From assembly GCA_964426135.1 (NCBI GenBank), contig CAYRPN010000020.1:1-63817 (forward strand): 63,817 nucleotides of DNA, given 5' to 3'. Shown piece by piece: positions 17,880 through 27,040 of this stretch; position 1 is the first letter of the stretch, and the number at the start of each line of letters is the position of its first letter. This DNA comes from CAYRPN01 sp964426135. Lineage in GTDB: Bacteria; Planctomycetota; Phycisphaerae; Phycisphaerales; Phycisphaeraceae. The notes below the pieces were generated by a model. That model had not been told where the DNA came from and did no database searches. It saw only the letters and a list, made by a program, of their open reading frames with translations. The position numbers and the translations under genes are program-made.

Positions 17880-19313
17880 TCAAGCGCTGGCGGAGCGCGT
17901 CGCCGCGATGGATGGATTCACTTCGCATTGCAGCGACCGCAACATGGCCTGCGCCTTGTCGATCGTTTCGTCGTATTCACCGGCTGGCGAGGAATCGGCC
18001 ACGATGCCGCCGCCGACGGAGAAATCCACGCGCTCGTTCACCGGATCGAGCAACATCGTGCGGATGGCGATATTCAGGCACAGGTCGTTCTGCGTGAACC
18101 AGCCGATGCATCCGCAATAAGGCCCGCGCCGCACGGGTTCGAGTTCATCGATGATCTGCATCGCTCGCACTTTCGGAGCGCCAGTGATCGACCCGCCCGG
18201 CAACGTGGCGCGAAGCAGATCGACGAGGTCCATCGAAGGATGCAGTTGGCCGCTGATCGTGGCGACGCCGTGATGCACGGTCGGATGCGATTCGATGACC
18301 CGCGGCTCATCCACGCGGATGGAGCCATACGCGCACACCCGGCCCAGATCGTTCCGCAATAGATCCACGATCATGTTCAGCTCGGCGCGGTCCTTGGCGC
18401 TTTCCAATAGCTCGCGCGGATCGACGCCGGCGGGGCGCGTTCCCTTGATCGGACGCGTGATCACCTGTCCGCCGTGCGATTCGAGAAAAAGCTCGGGCGA
18501 TGTGGAGCAAAGCACGCGCGGCAGCGCGTCGGCGCTTTCGGCGGCCGTTTCGAGATAAGCGCCGTACCACGCGGGTGAGACGGCGGCCAGGCGGCGATAG
18601 AGGGCCCGCTGGGCGACCGGAAAATCGCCGCGAAAATCCGCGGTGAAGCGCTGCGCGAGGTTGACCTGAAAAACATCGCCGGCACCGACATAGTCGATCG
18701 CGCGGGCGATCGCCGCTTCATAGAGCGGTCGAGTGAAAATGCTGGCGGGCACGCCCGCGGTGAAGTCGCCGGCGGCGCCGGTCGATGCGTCAGCGGCGTC
18801 GCGCGTCTCCGTAAAAACACTGGGCGGCAGTTCGTGTGCCGCCTGCCCGCAAGCATGCCAGCGCTGCGACTGGCCGTCATGCACGAAGAACGTCGGGCAC
18901 CACGCCAATTCGATGACTGGCCAGCCTCGATCATCCACCGCGTCGTTGGGCAGCCTTTCGATCCACCGGCCCAGGTCGTAGCTGAGGTAGCCGATCCAGA
19001 TGCCGGAACCCCCGGTGCCCGCGACATTCGCAGCCGCACTGAGGGCGGACCGAAGATCCCGGAAGGGCTTGTGCGAGAACGGCGGCGAAACGGGACAGCC
19101 CTGTGGTGGGCCGATCCATCGGCTGCGGTAGTTGCCTTTCGCATCCTCGCCGAAGCGAAAATAGCCCACTGGTTCAGCGATCACCGAAGCCCGCGCCCAG
19201 CGCGGATGAAATCGGCCCGAATGAAGCATGGCCACGCGACGGTCGCGCGGCCAGCGGGCGAGCACTTCCAGCGGCGACAGCGAACAGGCGAGTTGCGGTC
19301 CCAGCGAAAGCAT
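17880..19313 (-). CDS. pabB: Aminodeoxychorismate synthase component I
   Basis: A 477-residue chorismate-utilising enzyme that aminates chorismate to 4-amino-4-deoxychorismate for folate synthesis. The chorismate-binding core is clear: GDVFQVNLAQRF, PELFLESHGGQVITR, PIKGTRPAG, DRAELNMIVDLLRNDLGRV, LPGGSITGAPKVRAM and VGGGIVADSSPAGEYDET. The Lys in PIKGTRPAG (about residue 290) is the PabB hallmark; anthranilate synthases have Ala there. I prefer the ATG at 19313; a TTG at 19352 would add 13 residues. No pabA-type amidotransferase is adjacent. folK lies 32 kb away in the same window. Confidence 0.88.
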   Translation of the reverse strand: MLSLGPQLACSLSPLEVLARWPRDRRVAMLHSGRFHPRWARASVIAEPVGYFRFGEDAKGNYRSRWIGPPQGCPVSPPFSHKPFRDLRSALSAAANVAGTGGSGIWIGYLSYDLGRWIERLPNDAVDDRGWPVIELAWCPTFFVHDGQSQRWHACGQAAHELPPSVFTETRDAADASTGAAGDFTAGVPASIFTRPLYEAAIARAIDYVGAGDVFQVNLAQRFTADFRGDFPVAQRALYRRLAAVSPAWYGAYLETAAESADALPRVLCSTSPELFLESHGGQVITRPIKGTRPAGVDPRELLESAKDRAELNMIVDLLRNDLGRVCAYGSIRVDEPRVIESHPTVHHGVATISGQLHPSMDLVDLLRATLPGGSITGAPKVRAMQIIDELEPVRRGPYCGCIGWFTQNDLCLNIAIRTMLLDPVNERVDFSVGGGIVADSSPAGEYDETIDKAQAMLRSLQCEVNPSIAATRSASA

Positions 19314-19367
19314 GCGAATCAGCGACCGTCGAGGAATGGCGATGAGCAACACAAGCGGCGGCCGATC

Positions 19368-20093
19368 TCAGCCACGGAGTTCCCGCTCGCTCAGCGGCTT
19401 GTCGAGCACTTCTTTCAGCAGCATCACCTCTCGCCACGAGCGGCCCTGCATCGCAGCGAAAAGCCGGCTCTTGCCCGGCATCGCCCCGGCGGCTGCCGCC
19501 TCCAGCACCGGCGCGTCGGGCACATGTCGATGCACATGCTCCATGGTTTGGTCGCCCGGCACGTGATAGGTGTCGACTTCCGTCACCCCGCGTCCCAGGT
19601 CCAGGGAGCCCAGCCGGCGCGTCGCGACCGACTCGCCCAGTTGATCCAGGTGCGCCTGCGCGGGTTCCAGCTCAGGTTCCAGCGGAGGCGGCACCGGTCG
19701 CGAAGACGGGCGACGGCGCTTCCGCTGAGGCTTGCCGGACAAACGATCGAGCTGCTGCCGCCGGCGATCATCGCCGCCCTGCTGCTGGCGGCGCTGCGCT
19801 TCCATGCGAATGTCCTCGGCAGCCATGCCCGTTTCCTGCGGGCGCAATTCAGCCGCGCGAGCCTCATAGGCCGCCCGAGCCCGCTGCCGTTCCTCGTGCT
19901 CGCCGACGCGCAGATTTTCAGGTCTTGCCGCGCCGGTCAACTCGGCCAACTGCTCTCGCCGCTGCCGCGCGATCTCATCCGTGTCGACGCGCGGCTTGGG
20001 CGCAGTCTTCTTCTGCTTACCCACCTTCTCCATGATGCTGCCGATGATGCCGGCAACAACCGCCACAATGACAATGATTTCGTCGAGGCCCAT
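19368..20093 (-). CDS. Single-pass membrane protein with charged cytoplasmic part
   Basis: A 241-residue protein. It has an N-terminal transmembrane helix (LDEIIVIVAVVAGIIGSIME, residues 3-22), then a long Lys/Arg/Glu/Gln-rich region and a C-terminal segment WREVMLLKEVLDKPLSEREL. I start at the ATG at 20093, which puts the helix at the N-terminus. The helix-plus-charged-tail layout is common in planctomycete proteins of unknown role. The C-terminal 'Glu-hydrophobic ... LxKPLSER' motif recurs in short proteins from this group, to my recollection. Function not assignable. It is upstream of pabB with a short gap. Confidence 0.65.
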   Translation of the reverse strand: MGLDEIIVIVAVVAGIIGSIMEKVGKQKKTAPKPRVDTDEIARQRREQLAELTGAARPENLRVGEHEERQRARAAYEARAAELRPQETGMAAEDIRMEAQRRQQQGGDDRRRQQLDRLSGKPQRKRRRPSSRPVPPPLEPELEPAQAHLDQLGESVATRRLGSLDLGRGVTEVDTYHVPGDQTMEHVHRHVPDAPVLEAAAAGAMPGKSRLFAAMQGRSWREVMLLKEVLDKPLSERELRG

Positions 20094-20328
20094 GTCGGTT
20101 TCTTCCGTAAGGGGCGGCCGAACAAAACGATTGTAGCGAGCCGGCGGCGGACAGACAGTCCGTCCATAACGTCTGCGCAAACCTCGTCCGTCTCCGAGTC
20201 GGCGTTATCGGTTGCTGATTCGCGGGATGATTCGTCTATTTCACTCCGGCGGTTATCCAGACCGGCTGCGGATGTCGGGCAGTACCGCGGCCATTTCGCG
20301 ACCGATGCTGGAGGCAGAGGTTCGTTCC

Positions 20329-21957
20329 ATGCTCCGTATCCAGCAGAACTCTTCGCGGCTCCAGACACGACGGCACATTTCGATCCGCCGCGCGAATCGA
20401 ATGGATCGCAACGCGCCGACGTGGCGCGGTCTGGAGCCTATCGAGCCGCGCGCGCTCATGAGCGCCGCAACATCCACCATCTGGTCACCGGCCGATGGCG
20501 GCAACGGCCACGGCTATGAAGCAATCATCGTGCCCGGCGGCATTTCCTGGGACGACGCCCGCGCCGCAGCTGAAGCGCAAGGCGGCCATCTGGTCACGAT
20601 CACCTCGCAAGCGGAGAACGATTTCGTCTTCTCGCTCATCGATGAAGCCCAGTTCTGGCAACGCCTCAACGTGCTGGGCTTGCAGGCGAACGGCCCTTGG
20701 ATCGGACTGTTCAAGACGGACTCCTCGCTCGCCGCCGCCGATGGCTGGCAATGGGTGACGGGCGAGGACTTTGCCTACAGCAACTTCGCCGCCGGCGAGC
20801 CGAACCGCACGAACGAACTCTTCGCCAGTTTCACCGCGCGCGGTTCGCTGATCGCGCCGACCTGGCAGAACACGCTGGTGAACATCGCATCGCAGCCGGT
20901 GATCAGTTATGTCGTCGAGTACGACGCGGTTCCCTCGCCGCCGCCTGATCCTGAGCCTGATCCCGTCCCGCCCAACACGACGCCGGTGTTCGTCTCCACG
21001 CCGCCGAACGAAGCGACCGCGAACGCCGCGTTCGAATACCACATCTCCGCGACGGATGCCGATGGCGATGCGCTGCTGTTTCACGCGGTGTCGATGCCCT
21101 CCTGGCTGACGCTGACGGACAACGGCGACGGCACCGCCGTGCTCACCGGCACGCCAGACGCCGGCGACGTGGGCAGCGTGGACATCACGATCGAAGTCAG
21201 CGATGGCGAGGAAGTCGTGCAGCAATCCTTCACGCTCACCGTCCAATCGCAGCCGCTCAGCAGCATCGCCGGCATGCTGTTCAACGACATCAACCGCAAC
21301 GGCGTCACAGATGAAGGCGAGTCGCCCCTGGCCGGATGGATGGTCTACGACGATGCCGACGCTTCCGGCTCATTCACCGTGGGCGAAGCCTTCGCCTTCA
21401 GCGCCGCCGATGGCAGCTACAACCTCACGGGCCTCGCTCCCGGCGAACACCTGCTGCGCACCGCCGCGCCGGTGGACCTGACCATCCTCGATCGCACCTT
21501 CCTGCGCTACAGCCTGCACAGACTGAACGTCAAGGCTGCGCTCTCCGATGCGAAGCACTTCACCCGCGAGACGATCAGTGACCGAACGCTGGTGCTGTCC
21601 TTTGAATCAGGCGATGACCAGAACTTCGACGAGATGAAGATCAAGGTCCGCTTCGAGGAAAGCGGCAAGGTGACGATGACCGTGCTTTCTCGCGAAGCCA
21701 AGGGCAACTTCACGCTGATCCAGCCCGAAGCCCGGCGGATCGTGGCGGGCCTGGGCAAAGGCGCGAGCCGGCCCGGCAGACTCGTCACGCTCGAAAACGG
21801 CTGGCGCTTCACCACACCCGCCTCCGGCACGGCGACCGTCAGCACCAGCGCCGGTGAACAGGTCGACGGAGTGAATTTCGGCGCCAACGAGCGAAAGGAA
21901 TCATCGCTGCCGCGCTGGCTCTGGAACGCGATGGAGCGATGCTTCCGACGAAGCTGA
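20329..21957 (+). CDS. LEPR-XLL-type surface protein with C-type-lectin-like and Ig-like domains
   Basis: A 542-residue exported-type protein. Near the N-terminus is WRGLEPIEPRALMSA, a close variant of the planctomycete LEPR-XLL signal (LEPRxLLSA). Next comes a C-type-lectin-like domain (about 60-190: SWDDARAAAEAQGGHLVTITS ... WIGLFKTD ... WQWVTGEDFAYSNFAAGEPN), a Pro/Asp spacer, and an Ig-like putative domain (YHISATDADGD ... PSWLTLTDNGDGTAVLTGTP). An SdrD/B-type segment (IAGMLFNDINRNGVTDEGESPLAG) and a beta-rich tail follow. The start is uncertain; ATG 20329 follows a purine-rich site. Probably cell-surface adhesion or structure. Confidence 0.78.
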   Translation: MLRIQQNSSRLQTRRHISIRRANRMDRNAPTWRGLEPIEPRALMSAATSTIWSPADGGNGHGYEAIIVPGGISWDDARAAAEAQGGHLVTITSQAENDFVFSLIDEAQFWQRLNVLGLQANGPWIGLFKTDSSLAAADGWQWVTGEDFAYSNFAAGEPNRTNELFASFTARGSLIAPTWQNTLVNIASQPVISYVVEYDAVPSPPPDPEPDPVPPNTTPVFVSTPPNEATANAAFEYHISATDADGDALLFHAVSMPSWLTLTDNGDGTAVLTGTPDAGDVGSVDITIEVSDGEEVVQQSFTLTVQSQPLSSIAGMLFNDINRNGVTDEGESPLAGWMVYDDADASGSFTVGEAFAFSAADGSYNLTGLAPGEHLLRTAAPVDLTILDRTFLRYSLHRLNVKAALSDAKHFTRETISDRTLVLSFESGDDQNFDEMKIKVRFEESGKVTMTVLSREAKGNFTLIQPEARRIVAGLGKGASRPGRLVTLENGWRFTTPASGTATVSTSAGEQVDGVNFGANERKESSLPRWLWNAMERCFRRS

Positions 21958-21980
21958 GCAGCACCTGGACGTGCGACTCA

Positions 21981-23342
21981 TCACTTGAGGATCGCGTCGT
22001 AAATCCCCGCGCCGAGGAATCGCGCGGCTGGCCCCAGCCTGCGTCCGATGCGAAGCACCTCGTTCCACTTCGCCATGCGCTCGCTGCGGGCGAAGGAGCC
22101 GACCTTCAGTTGCCCCGCGTTGGTGGCCACGGCGAGGTGCGAAATGAACGTGTCCTCCGTCTCGCCGCTGCGCGCCGATATCACCGGCAGCCAGCCCGCT
22201 TCCTGCGTGCGCTTGATCGCGCGGAGCGTTTCCGTCACGGTGCCGATCTGGTTGAGCTTGATGAGTACTGCGTTGGCGACGTTGCGCTGGATGCCCTCTT
22301 CAATGCGGGCGAGATTGGTGGTGAAAAGATCGTCGCCGATGATCTGCACCTTGTGGCCCAGCGCGTCGTAAACCATTCGCCAACCATCCCAGTCCGTGTC
22401 GGCCATCGGGTCTTCGATGGAGATGATCGGGTATCGCGTGCACCAATCGATCACCAGCTTCGCAAACTCGTGCGATGTGAACGACCGATTCTCGCTGCGG
22501 AAGTGGTACCGGCCATCCTTGTAGAGATCGCTGGCGGCCAGGTCGAGCGAGATCGCGATCTCCCGGCCGGACGGCGCCGTGCGACCGGTGGTTGCGCGGC
22601 ACCCTGCGCGCTCGATCGCCGCGAGCAGCGTCTCAAAGACCTGCTCATTCGAATCGAAGTCGGGCCAGAACCCGCCTTCATCCGCCAAACCGTGCAGCCG
22701 GCCCCGTTCCTTCATGATGTCCATCGCGGCGAAGTAAACATTGTGCGTCATCTGAAGCGTCTCGTCGTAGCTGCGAGCGCCGACCGCGATGATGAGAAAA
22801 TCCTGGATATCGATGCGATGCTGGGCATGCGCGCCGCCGCCGAAGATTTGGATTTCAGGCAACGGCAGCAGCGTGCCGGCCATTAGCCCCGGGCTCCGCC
22901 CAGGGACGGCACCACCTTGCACATCCCCATGGAACATGTGCGCCAGATGTTCAAACAACCATCGCTTCTTGGCACTCGCTGCCGCATTCGCCGCCGCCAT
23001 CGACACCGCGAGGATCGCATTGGCGCCGAGGCACGCCTTGTTCGGCGTGCCGTCGAGTTCGATCATGCGCTGATCGAGCGCCGCCTGGTCACCCGCGTCC
23101 ATGCCGATCACGGTCGGCGCGATGAGGCGCACGATGTGATCGACCGCTTTGCCCACGCCCTTGCCGCGATAGTGAGCGGGATTGCCGTCGCGTAGTTCCA
23201 GCGCTTCATACTGCCCGGTGGAAGCGCCGGACGGCACCGTGCCGACGCCGCGAGAGCCGTCGTCGAGCGTGATGACCGCCTCGACCGTGGGCCGGCCGCG
23301 GGAGTCGAAAATCTGATAGGCGTCGAGGGATTGAATCTTCAT
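21981..23342 (-). CDS. Enolase-family protein lacking the catalytic-loop histidine, with a repeat insertion
   Basis: A 453-residue enolase homologue. Family positions kept: the SGASTG loop, LADEGGF (general acid/base Glu), SLDLAAS, SIEDP and GDDLF metal ligands, LIKLNQIG (catalytic Lys), RSGETED and LKVGS. Changed positions: the SHRSGE loop reads SARSGE, losing the phosphate-contacting His (His373 in yeast numbering). The usual MMNIINGGAHA is EIQIFGGGAHA. About a dozen extra residues (GAVPGRSPGLMA) come from a TTAGC hairpin in frame at 22883-22905. It may be the organism's only enolase or a divergent paralogue acting on another phosphorylated acid. The kinase gene just upstream supports the latter. 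Confidence 0.8.
   Translation of the reverse strand: MKIQSLDAYQIFDSRGRPTVEAVITLDDGSRGVGTVPSGASTGQYEALELRDGNPAHYRGKGVGKAVDHIVRLIAPTVIGMDAGDQAALDQRMIELDGTPNKACLGANAILAVSMAAANAAASAKKRWLFEHLAHMFHGDVQGGAVPGRSPGLMAGTLLPLPEIQIFGGGAHAQHRIDIQDFLIIAVGARSYDETLQMTHNVYFAAMDIMKERGRLHGLADEGGFWPDFDSNEQVFETLLAAIERAGCRATTGRTAPSGREIAISLDLAASDLYKDGRYHFRSENRSFTSHEFAKLVIDWCTRYPIISIEDPMADTDWDGWRMVYDALGHKVQIIGDDLFTTNLARIEEGIQRNVANAVLIKLNQIGTVTETLRAIKRTQEAGWLPVISARSGETEDTFISHLAVATNAGQLKVGSFARSERMAKWNEVLRIGRRLGPAARFLGAGIYDAILK
22883..22905 (+). repeat. TTAGC REP-like hairpin inside the enolase gene
   Basis: TTAGC followed by CCCGGGC, a TCC loop and GCCCAGGG. It is read in frame on the minus strand as part of the extra residues between two conserved enolase segments. 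Confidence 0.75.
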
Positions 23343-23389
23343 GAGATGGAACAAGAGAACTCTGTCAACGCTTCGCGGTCAATGGCGGC

Positions 23390-24424
23390 CTATCCCAGAC
23401 GCGTCAGGTGCTCACACCAGCGTCCGACTTGTGCGACGAAGTCGTCGGTGGGGGTTTTCAATTCGCGAGTCACAAACACCCGTACCGCTTCCTTCCTGTG
23501 TTCCTCGCCAAGGTACTCCACCGGGGACTTGCCGTCGATGCGAGCCAACATCAGCATCGGCAGCAATCGCGGCACGCGCTCCAGCACTTTCAACTGCTGT
23601 GCGGGTTTGAGTGACCTCGTGTAGCTTCCACACGCGGCGAACACCATCGATGCAATCCAACTGGCCCGCATTTCAGTCAAGCCGGGATCAGTTGCAAACA
23701 GGATTGCCTTCAGTAGCAGGTGATTCAGAAGAAAGCACAGATCAAACGCAGGATCGCCATACCACGCCACTTCGCAATCGAGCAACACCATTCGCTGTGG
23801 GCTGACGAGGATATTCTTGGGACTGAAATCGCCGTGCACAAGGCACAGTTGCGTCGCGGCGAGACGTTTCGCTTCCTCTTCGAAGAGTGACTGCAACTGC
23901 GGATGACGCTGGCCCGTGGTGATCAGATAGGGCTCGATGCGAAGCTCGTAGAAGTTGCGGCCGGTGTTGAACTTCTCTTTCGCCACCGGATCGCCCCATG
24001 ACTGGCGATGAATGCGGCCGAGTATCTCGCCTGCCTTGCGTGCGTGTTCGATGTCGTGAATCCCCGCCAGCAGCATCGTCTTCCAGTTCTGAAACTCGCC
24101 GCCCAGATGCTCCATCGTGAAGAAGCCATGGTCCGGCGCGCGATGCAGGATGCGCGGCACTGCGTCGGGCAGGAACGCGCCCACGTAGTCGATGTAGTCC
24201 TGCTCGTAGCGATTGCGAGAAATGTCTGCGAACCAGTCGTCCTTCACGCGCAGCTTCGGCAGCGCCATCTTCAGCACAAAGCGCTTGTCAGGCCCAGGCA
24301 ACGCAGCATCCTCGACGAGAACAATATCGCTGGACACGCCGCCGGTGAGAGGCGCGATGGTCGCTTCGCGCGAGGCGATGAGCTTGCGCTGAAGCAGGAT
24401 GTCGCGGAGTTCGTCGGCCGTCAT
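23390..24424 (-). CDS. APH/choline-kinase-type phosphotransferase
   Basis: A 344-residue small-molecule kinase of the aminoglycoside-phosphotransferase fold. Motifs are PLTGGVSSDIVLVE (nucleotide loop), RFVLKMALPKL (ATP-binding Lys), LCLVHGDFSPKNILV (Brenner motif with catalytic Asp) and VLLDCEVAWYGDPAFDLCF (metal-binding Asp). The branch resembles sugar or amino-alcohol kinases more than antibiotic-resistance enzymes. It ends 47 bases upstream of the enolase-like gene on the same strand, so the two are probably an operon: the kinase could make the phosphorylated substrate that the altered enolase dehydrates. That link is inference; the substrate is unknown. Confidence 0.82.
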   Translation of the reverse strand: MTADELRDILLQRKLIASREATIAPLTGGVSSDIVLVEDAALPGPDKRFVLKMALPKLRVKDDWFADISRNRYEQDYIDYVGAFLPDAVPRILHRAPDHGFFTMEHLGGEFQNWKTMLLAGIHDIEHARKAGEILGRIHRQSWGDPVAKEKFNTGRNFYELRIEPYLITTGQRHPQLQSLFEEEAKRLAATQLCLVHGDFSPKNILVSPQRMVLLDCEVAWYGDPAFDLCFLLNHLLLKAILFATDPGLTEMRASWIASMVFAACGSYTRSLKPAQQLKVLERVPRLLPMLMLARIDGKSPVEYLGEEHRKEAVRVFVTRELKTPTDDFVAQVGRWCEHLTRLG

Positions 24425-24445
24425 GATTGTGCCGTGATGATTGCG

Positions 24446-24662
24446 GCGGTTAGCGGTCGGGCCGAGTCCGCGAGGCCCACCTGTTTCAGCGCTTCAGAGT
24501 TTCAAGCCTCAGGTATCAAGCTTCACAGTATCAGAGTTCTAGAGTTTCATGCTTCAGAACGACGTGAAAACTTGAGACTTTGAGACTCTGAAACTCTGCG
24601 CCTTTGAAACGGGCAACCTGAAACCGGGTGGGCCTCGCGGACTCGGCCCGACCGCTAACCGC
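24446..24662. repeat. Long perfect inverted repeat enclosing tandem-word family v
   Basis: Arms 24446-24481 and 24627-24662 are exact 36-base inverted copies, each a TTAGC-headed hairpin (GGTCGGGCC ... GGCCCACC). Between them run about fifteen degenerate copies of a tttcaga/cttcaga word, in both orientations. The element fills the 264-base gap between the SDR stop and the kinase start. Confidence 0.85.
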
Positions 24663-24688
24663 CCGACCGCGAACCGCCACAGGACTGC

Positions 24689-25471
24689 TCACGCCATGCA
24701 ATGTCCCGCGTCCACGAGGATCGACTGGCGCGTGATCATGCGGGCCGCGTCGGAAGCGAGGAACAGGTAGGCCGGGGCGATGTCGGCTGGGGTGAGCAGG
24801 CGCGGGATGCATTGCAGCTCGTTCACGAGTCTGCGCTTGTCCCTGGCGGTGGCCACATCGCGCGACTGGCGCTGCGTCATCACCCAGCCGGGCGAAACGG
24901 TGTTGACACGGATGTTGTGCTTGCCGACTTCACGGGCCAGGGATTTCATGAAGCCGAGTACTGCGCCTTTCGTCGCGGTGTACGCAGCCAGGCGGTCGCC
25001 GCCGACCCAGAAGTTGCACGAGCCGACGAGGATAATGCTGCCGCCGCCGGCTTCCTTCATGCCGGGGATCAACTCGCGGCAGGTCACGAAATAGTGGCCG
25101 ATGTTCAGGCGAAAAAGATCATCCCACTGCTTCATCGTCATGTCGGTCAGGTCGTAGCGCGGATCGTAGCCGGCATTGTTGACGAGCACATCGACGGGGC
25201 CGCGCTGGTTCTCGAGTTTGTGCAGCGCGGCCACGAGCGGCTTTTCCCTGGTGAGATCAACCGCATGAAACCGCACATCGCCGCCGGCGTCGTTGAGCTT
25301 CTTCGTCAGCTTCTTTCCACCAGCAGCGTCGCGATCGAGCATGCTCACCCGGCAGCCCTGCTGCGCAAAAGCTTGCGTCACCGCTTCGCCGATGCCGTTG
25401 GCGCCGCCGGTGATGAGCACGTGCTTGTCGCGGAGATCGGGGTAGATGGGGTGCATGGGATTGACTTGCAC
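24689..25471 (-). CDS. Short-chain dehydrogenase/reductase
   Basis: A 260-residue NAD(P)-dependent oxidoreductase of the classical SDR family. The cofactor motif is VLITGGANGIGEAV (TGxxxGxG) near residue 18, then NNAGYDPR. Catalytic Ser lies in ILVGSCNF, and Tyr/Lys in AYTATKGAV. SPGWVMTQRQ and a C-terminal TRQSILVDAGHCMA also fit. An Asp at the end of the second strand (LDRDAAG) favours NAD over NADP. An internal ATG at residue 6 is an alternative start. Divergent from the Nramp-like gene across 78 bases. The substrate cannot be predicted; relatives act on sugars and sugar acids. Confidence 0.88.
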   Translation of the reverse strand: MQVNPMHPIYPDLRDKHVLITGGANGIGEAVTQAFAQQGCRVSMLDRDAAGGKKLTKKLNDAGGDVRFHAVDLTREKPLVAALHKLENQRGPVDVLVNNAGYDPRYDLTDMTMKQWDDLFRLNIGHYFVTCRELIPGMKEAGGGSIILVGSCNFWVGGDRLAAYTATKGAVLGFMKSLAREVGKHNIRVNTVSPGWVMTQRQSRDVATARDKRRLVNELQCIPRLLTPADIAPAYLFLASDAARMITRQSILVDAGHCMA

Positions 25472-25549
25472 AGCAGGTGCTCAGGCGTTACGCCGCGACA
25501 TTCTATCGCTACCATGCGATTCATCTCACTGCCTCATCGGGTTCCACGC

Positions 25550-26992
25550 ATGTCAAACTTATTTCAGACACTCGCCCCACTCAGGTCCGCCGACCTGCCG
25601 CAGAAGACGCTGCCCAACTGGAAGATGCTCGGCCCCGGCGCGGTGCTGGTGGGCCTGTCCATCGGTGCGGGCGAACTCATCATCTGGCCTCGCCTGATGG
25701 CCAATCACGGCGCGGGCATGGCATGGGCCGCGATGCTGGGCGTGCTACTGCAGATGTGGGTGAACTTCGAGGTCGGGCGCTGGACCATCGCCACGGGCGA
25801 GACGATCTACACCGGCTTCTGCCGCGTGTGGTGCGGCTTCGGCCCGCTGTTCATCATGTTCAACGTCCTCGGCTGGATCGTGCCCGGATGGGCGCGCTCC
25901 AGCGGCCTGGCGCTCAAGAGCCTGACCGTCGGCAGCGGCGGCTTCGGCGGCGATACGTTCTGGACCGTACTCACTTTCCTGGGCGTCGCGCTGATGCTCT
26001 TCGGCCCGCGCGTCGTCTACAAGTCCGTCGAGAAGTCCATCGAGATTCTCATCATCGTCATCACCCTCGGCCTCGTCGCGCTGGCGATCGGCGTGGGCAC
26101 CGCCGATTCCGTCAGGCAGATGGGCGACGGTCTGACCAACATCGGCCACTTCACCGAGGGCATCAGTGCGAAGGAACTCTTCTCCGCGGTGGTCTTCGCC
26201 GGCGCGGGCGGCACCGCGAATCTTTTCTATTCCTTCTACCTGCGCGACAAGCACATCGGCATGGGCGGCCTTCTTCCATCGCTGAAGAATCCCTTGCGCG
26301 ACCGCGAAGAGAAAGCGGCGACCACGGGCTACACCTACCCGGAGACACCGGAGAACCAGAGCCGCTTCCGCAAGTGGTGGGGATACATCCGGCAGGATCA
26401 GATCATTTTTTTCTGGTTTCTCAACAGCTTCACCATGATGCTGTTCATGTTCGTGGCGCTCACCGTGCTGCATCCACTGACGCTGGAAGCGGGCAAACCC
26501 ATCATCACGGACAAGAACCTCGTCGCCACGCAGGCCGAGCAGATCGGGCAGAAAGTCGGCGGCTGGGGCACGACGGTGTACCTGCTCGTCGGTTTCGCCA
26601 CGCTGTTTTCCACGCAGATCACGATCCTCGACGGCGCGTGTCGTTCCATCGCCGACATCATCTACACCAATTTCAAGGGCGCGCAGAAACGAAGCGCCGG
26701 CTGGTGGTATGTGCTGGTCGTGGGCGTGTGGATCTTTGTCGGCTGCGGCTTGACGGCACTCAGCGAGTTCGCGTGGGATATCAAGGAACTGGGCTTCCTC
26801 GTCAACGCCGCCTACATGGGCGGGTTCGCGATGGCGGTGTTCGTGCCGCTGACGCTCTTTATCAACCACCGCCACCTGCCTCGGTCGGCGCGGCCCGGCT
26901 GGATCTGCACGACCATGATGGTCGCAGCGTCGCTGGTTTATGTCGGGTTCGCGCTGTATTGCCTGGCGACGGAACTGGGCATCATCGATTGA
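25550..26992 (+). CDS. Nramp-family transporter lacking the canonical DPGN metal motif
   Basis: A 480-residue, roughly 11-helix membrane protein. It starts with a short soluble tail, then LGPGAVLVGLSIGAGELIIW in place of the usual first helix containing DPGN. Later features are FSAVVFAGAGGTANLFYSFY and FATLFSTQITILDGACRSIAD. The missing Asp/Asn of the DPGN motif argues against simple Mn/Fe transport; many planctomycete Nramp relatives share this form and their cargo is unknown. I trimmed the start to the ATG at 25550, because the open frame upstream runs antisense through the SDR gene. An ATG at 25514 is also possible. Confidence 0.82.
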   Translation: MSNLFQTLAPLRSADLPQKTLPNWKMLGPGAVLVGLSIGAGELIIWPRLMANHGAGMAWAAMLGVLLQMWVNFEVGRWTIATGETIYTGFCRVWCGFGPLFIMFNVLGWIVPGWARSSGLALKSLTVGSGGFGGDTFWTVLTFLGVALMLFGPRVVYKSVEKSIEILIIVITLGLVALAIGVGTADSVRQMGDGLTNIGHFTEGISAKELFSAVVFAGAGGTANLFYSFYLRDKHIGMGGLLPSLKNPLRDREEKAATTGYTYPETPENQSRFRKWWGYIRQDQIIFFWFLNSFTMMLFMFVALTVLHPLTLEAGKPIITDKNLVATQAEQIGQKVGGWGTTVYLLVGFATLFSTQITILDGACRSIADIIYTNFKGAQKRSAGWWYVLVVGVWIFVGCGLTALSEFAWDIKELGFLVNAAYMGGFAMAVFVPLTLFINHRHLPRSARPGWICTTMMVAASLVYVGFALYCLATELGIID

Positions 26993-27040
26993 AACCCACG
27001 ACCGGATTCCACAGGTGCGGCGAGCAACCGCGGAGCGACC

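Noticed and set aside
24701..25549. Open frame extending the Nramp-like protein upstream by 283 codons
   Set aside because: It is antisense to the SDR gene and has no transporter similarity; high-GC sequence keeps such frames open by chance.
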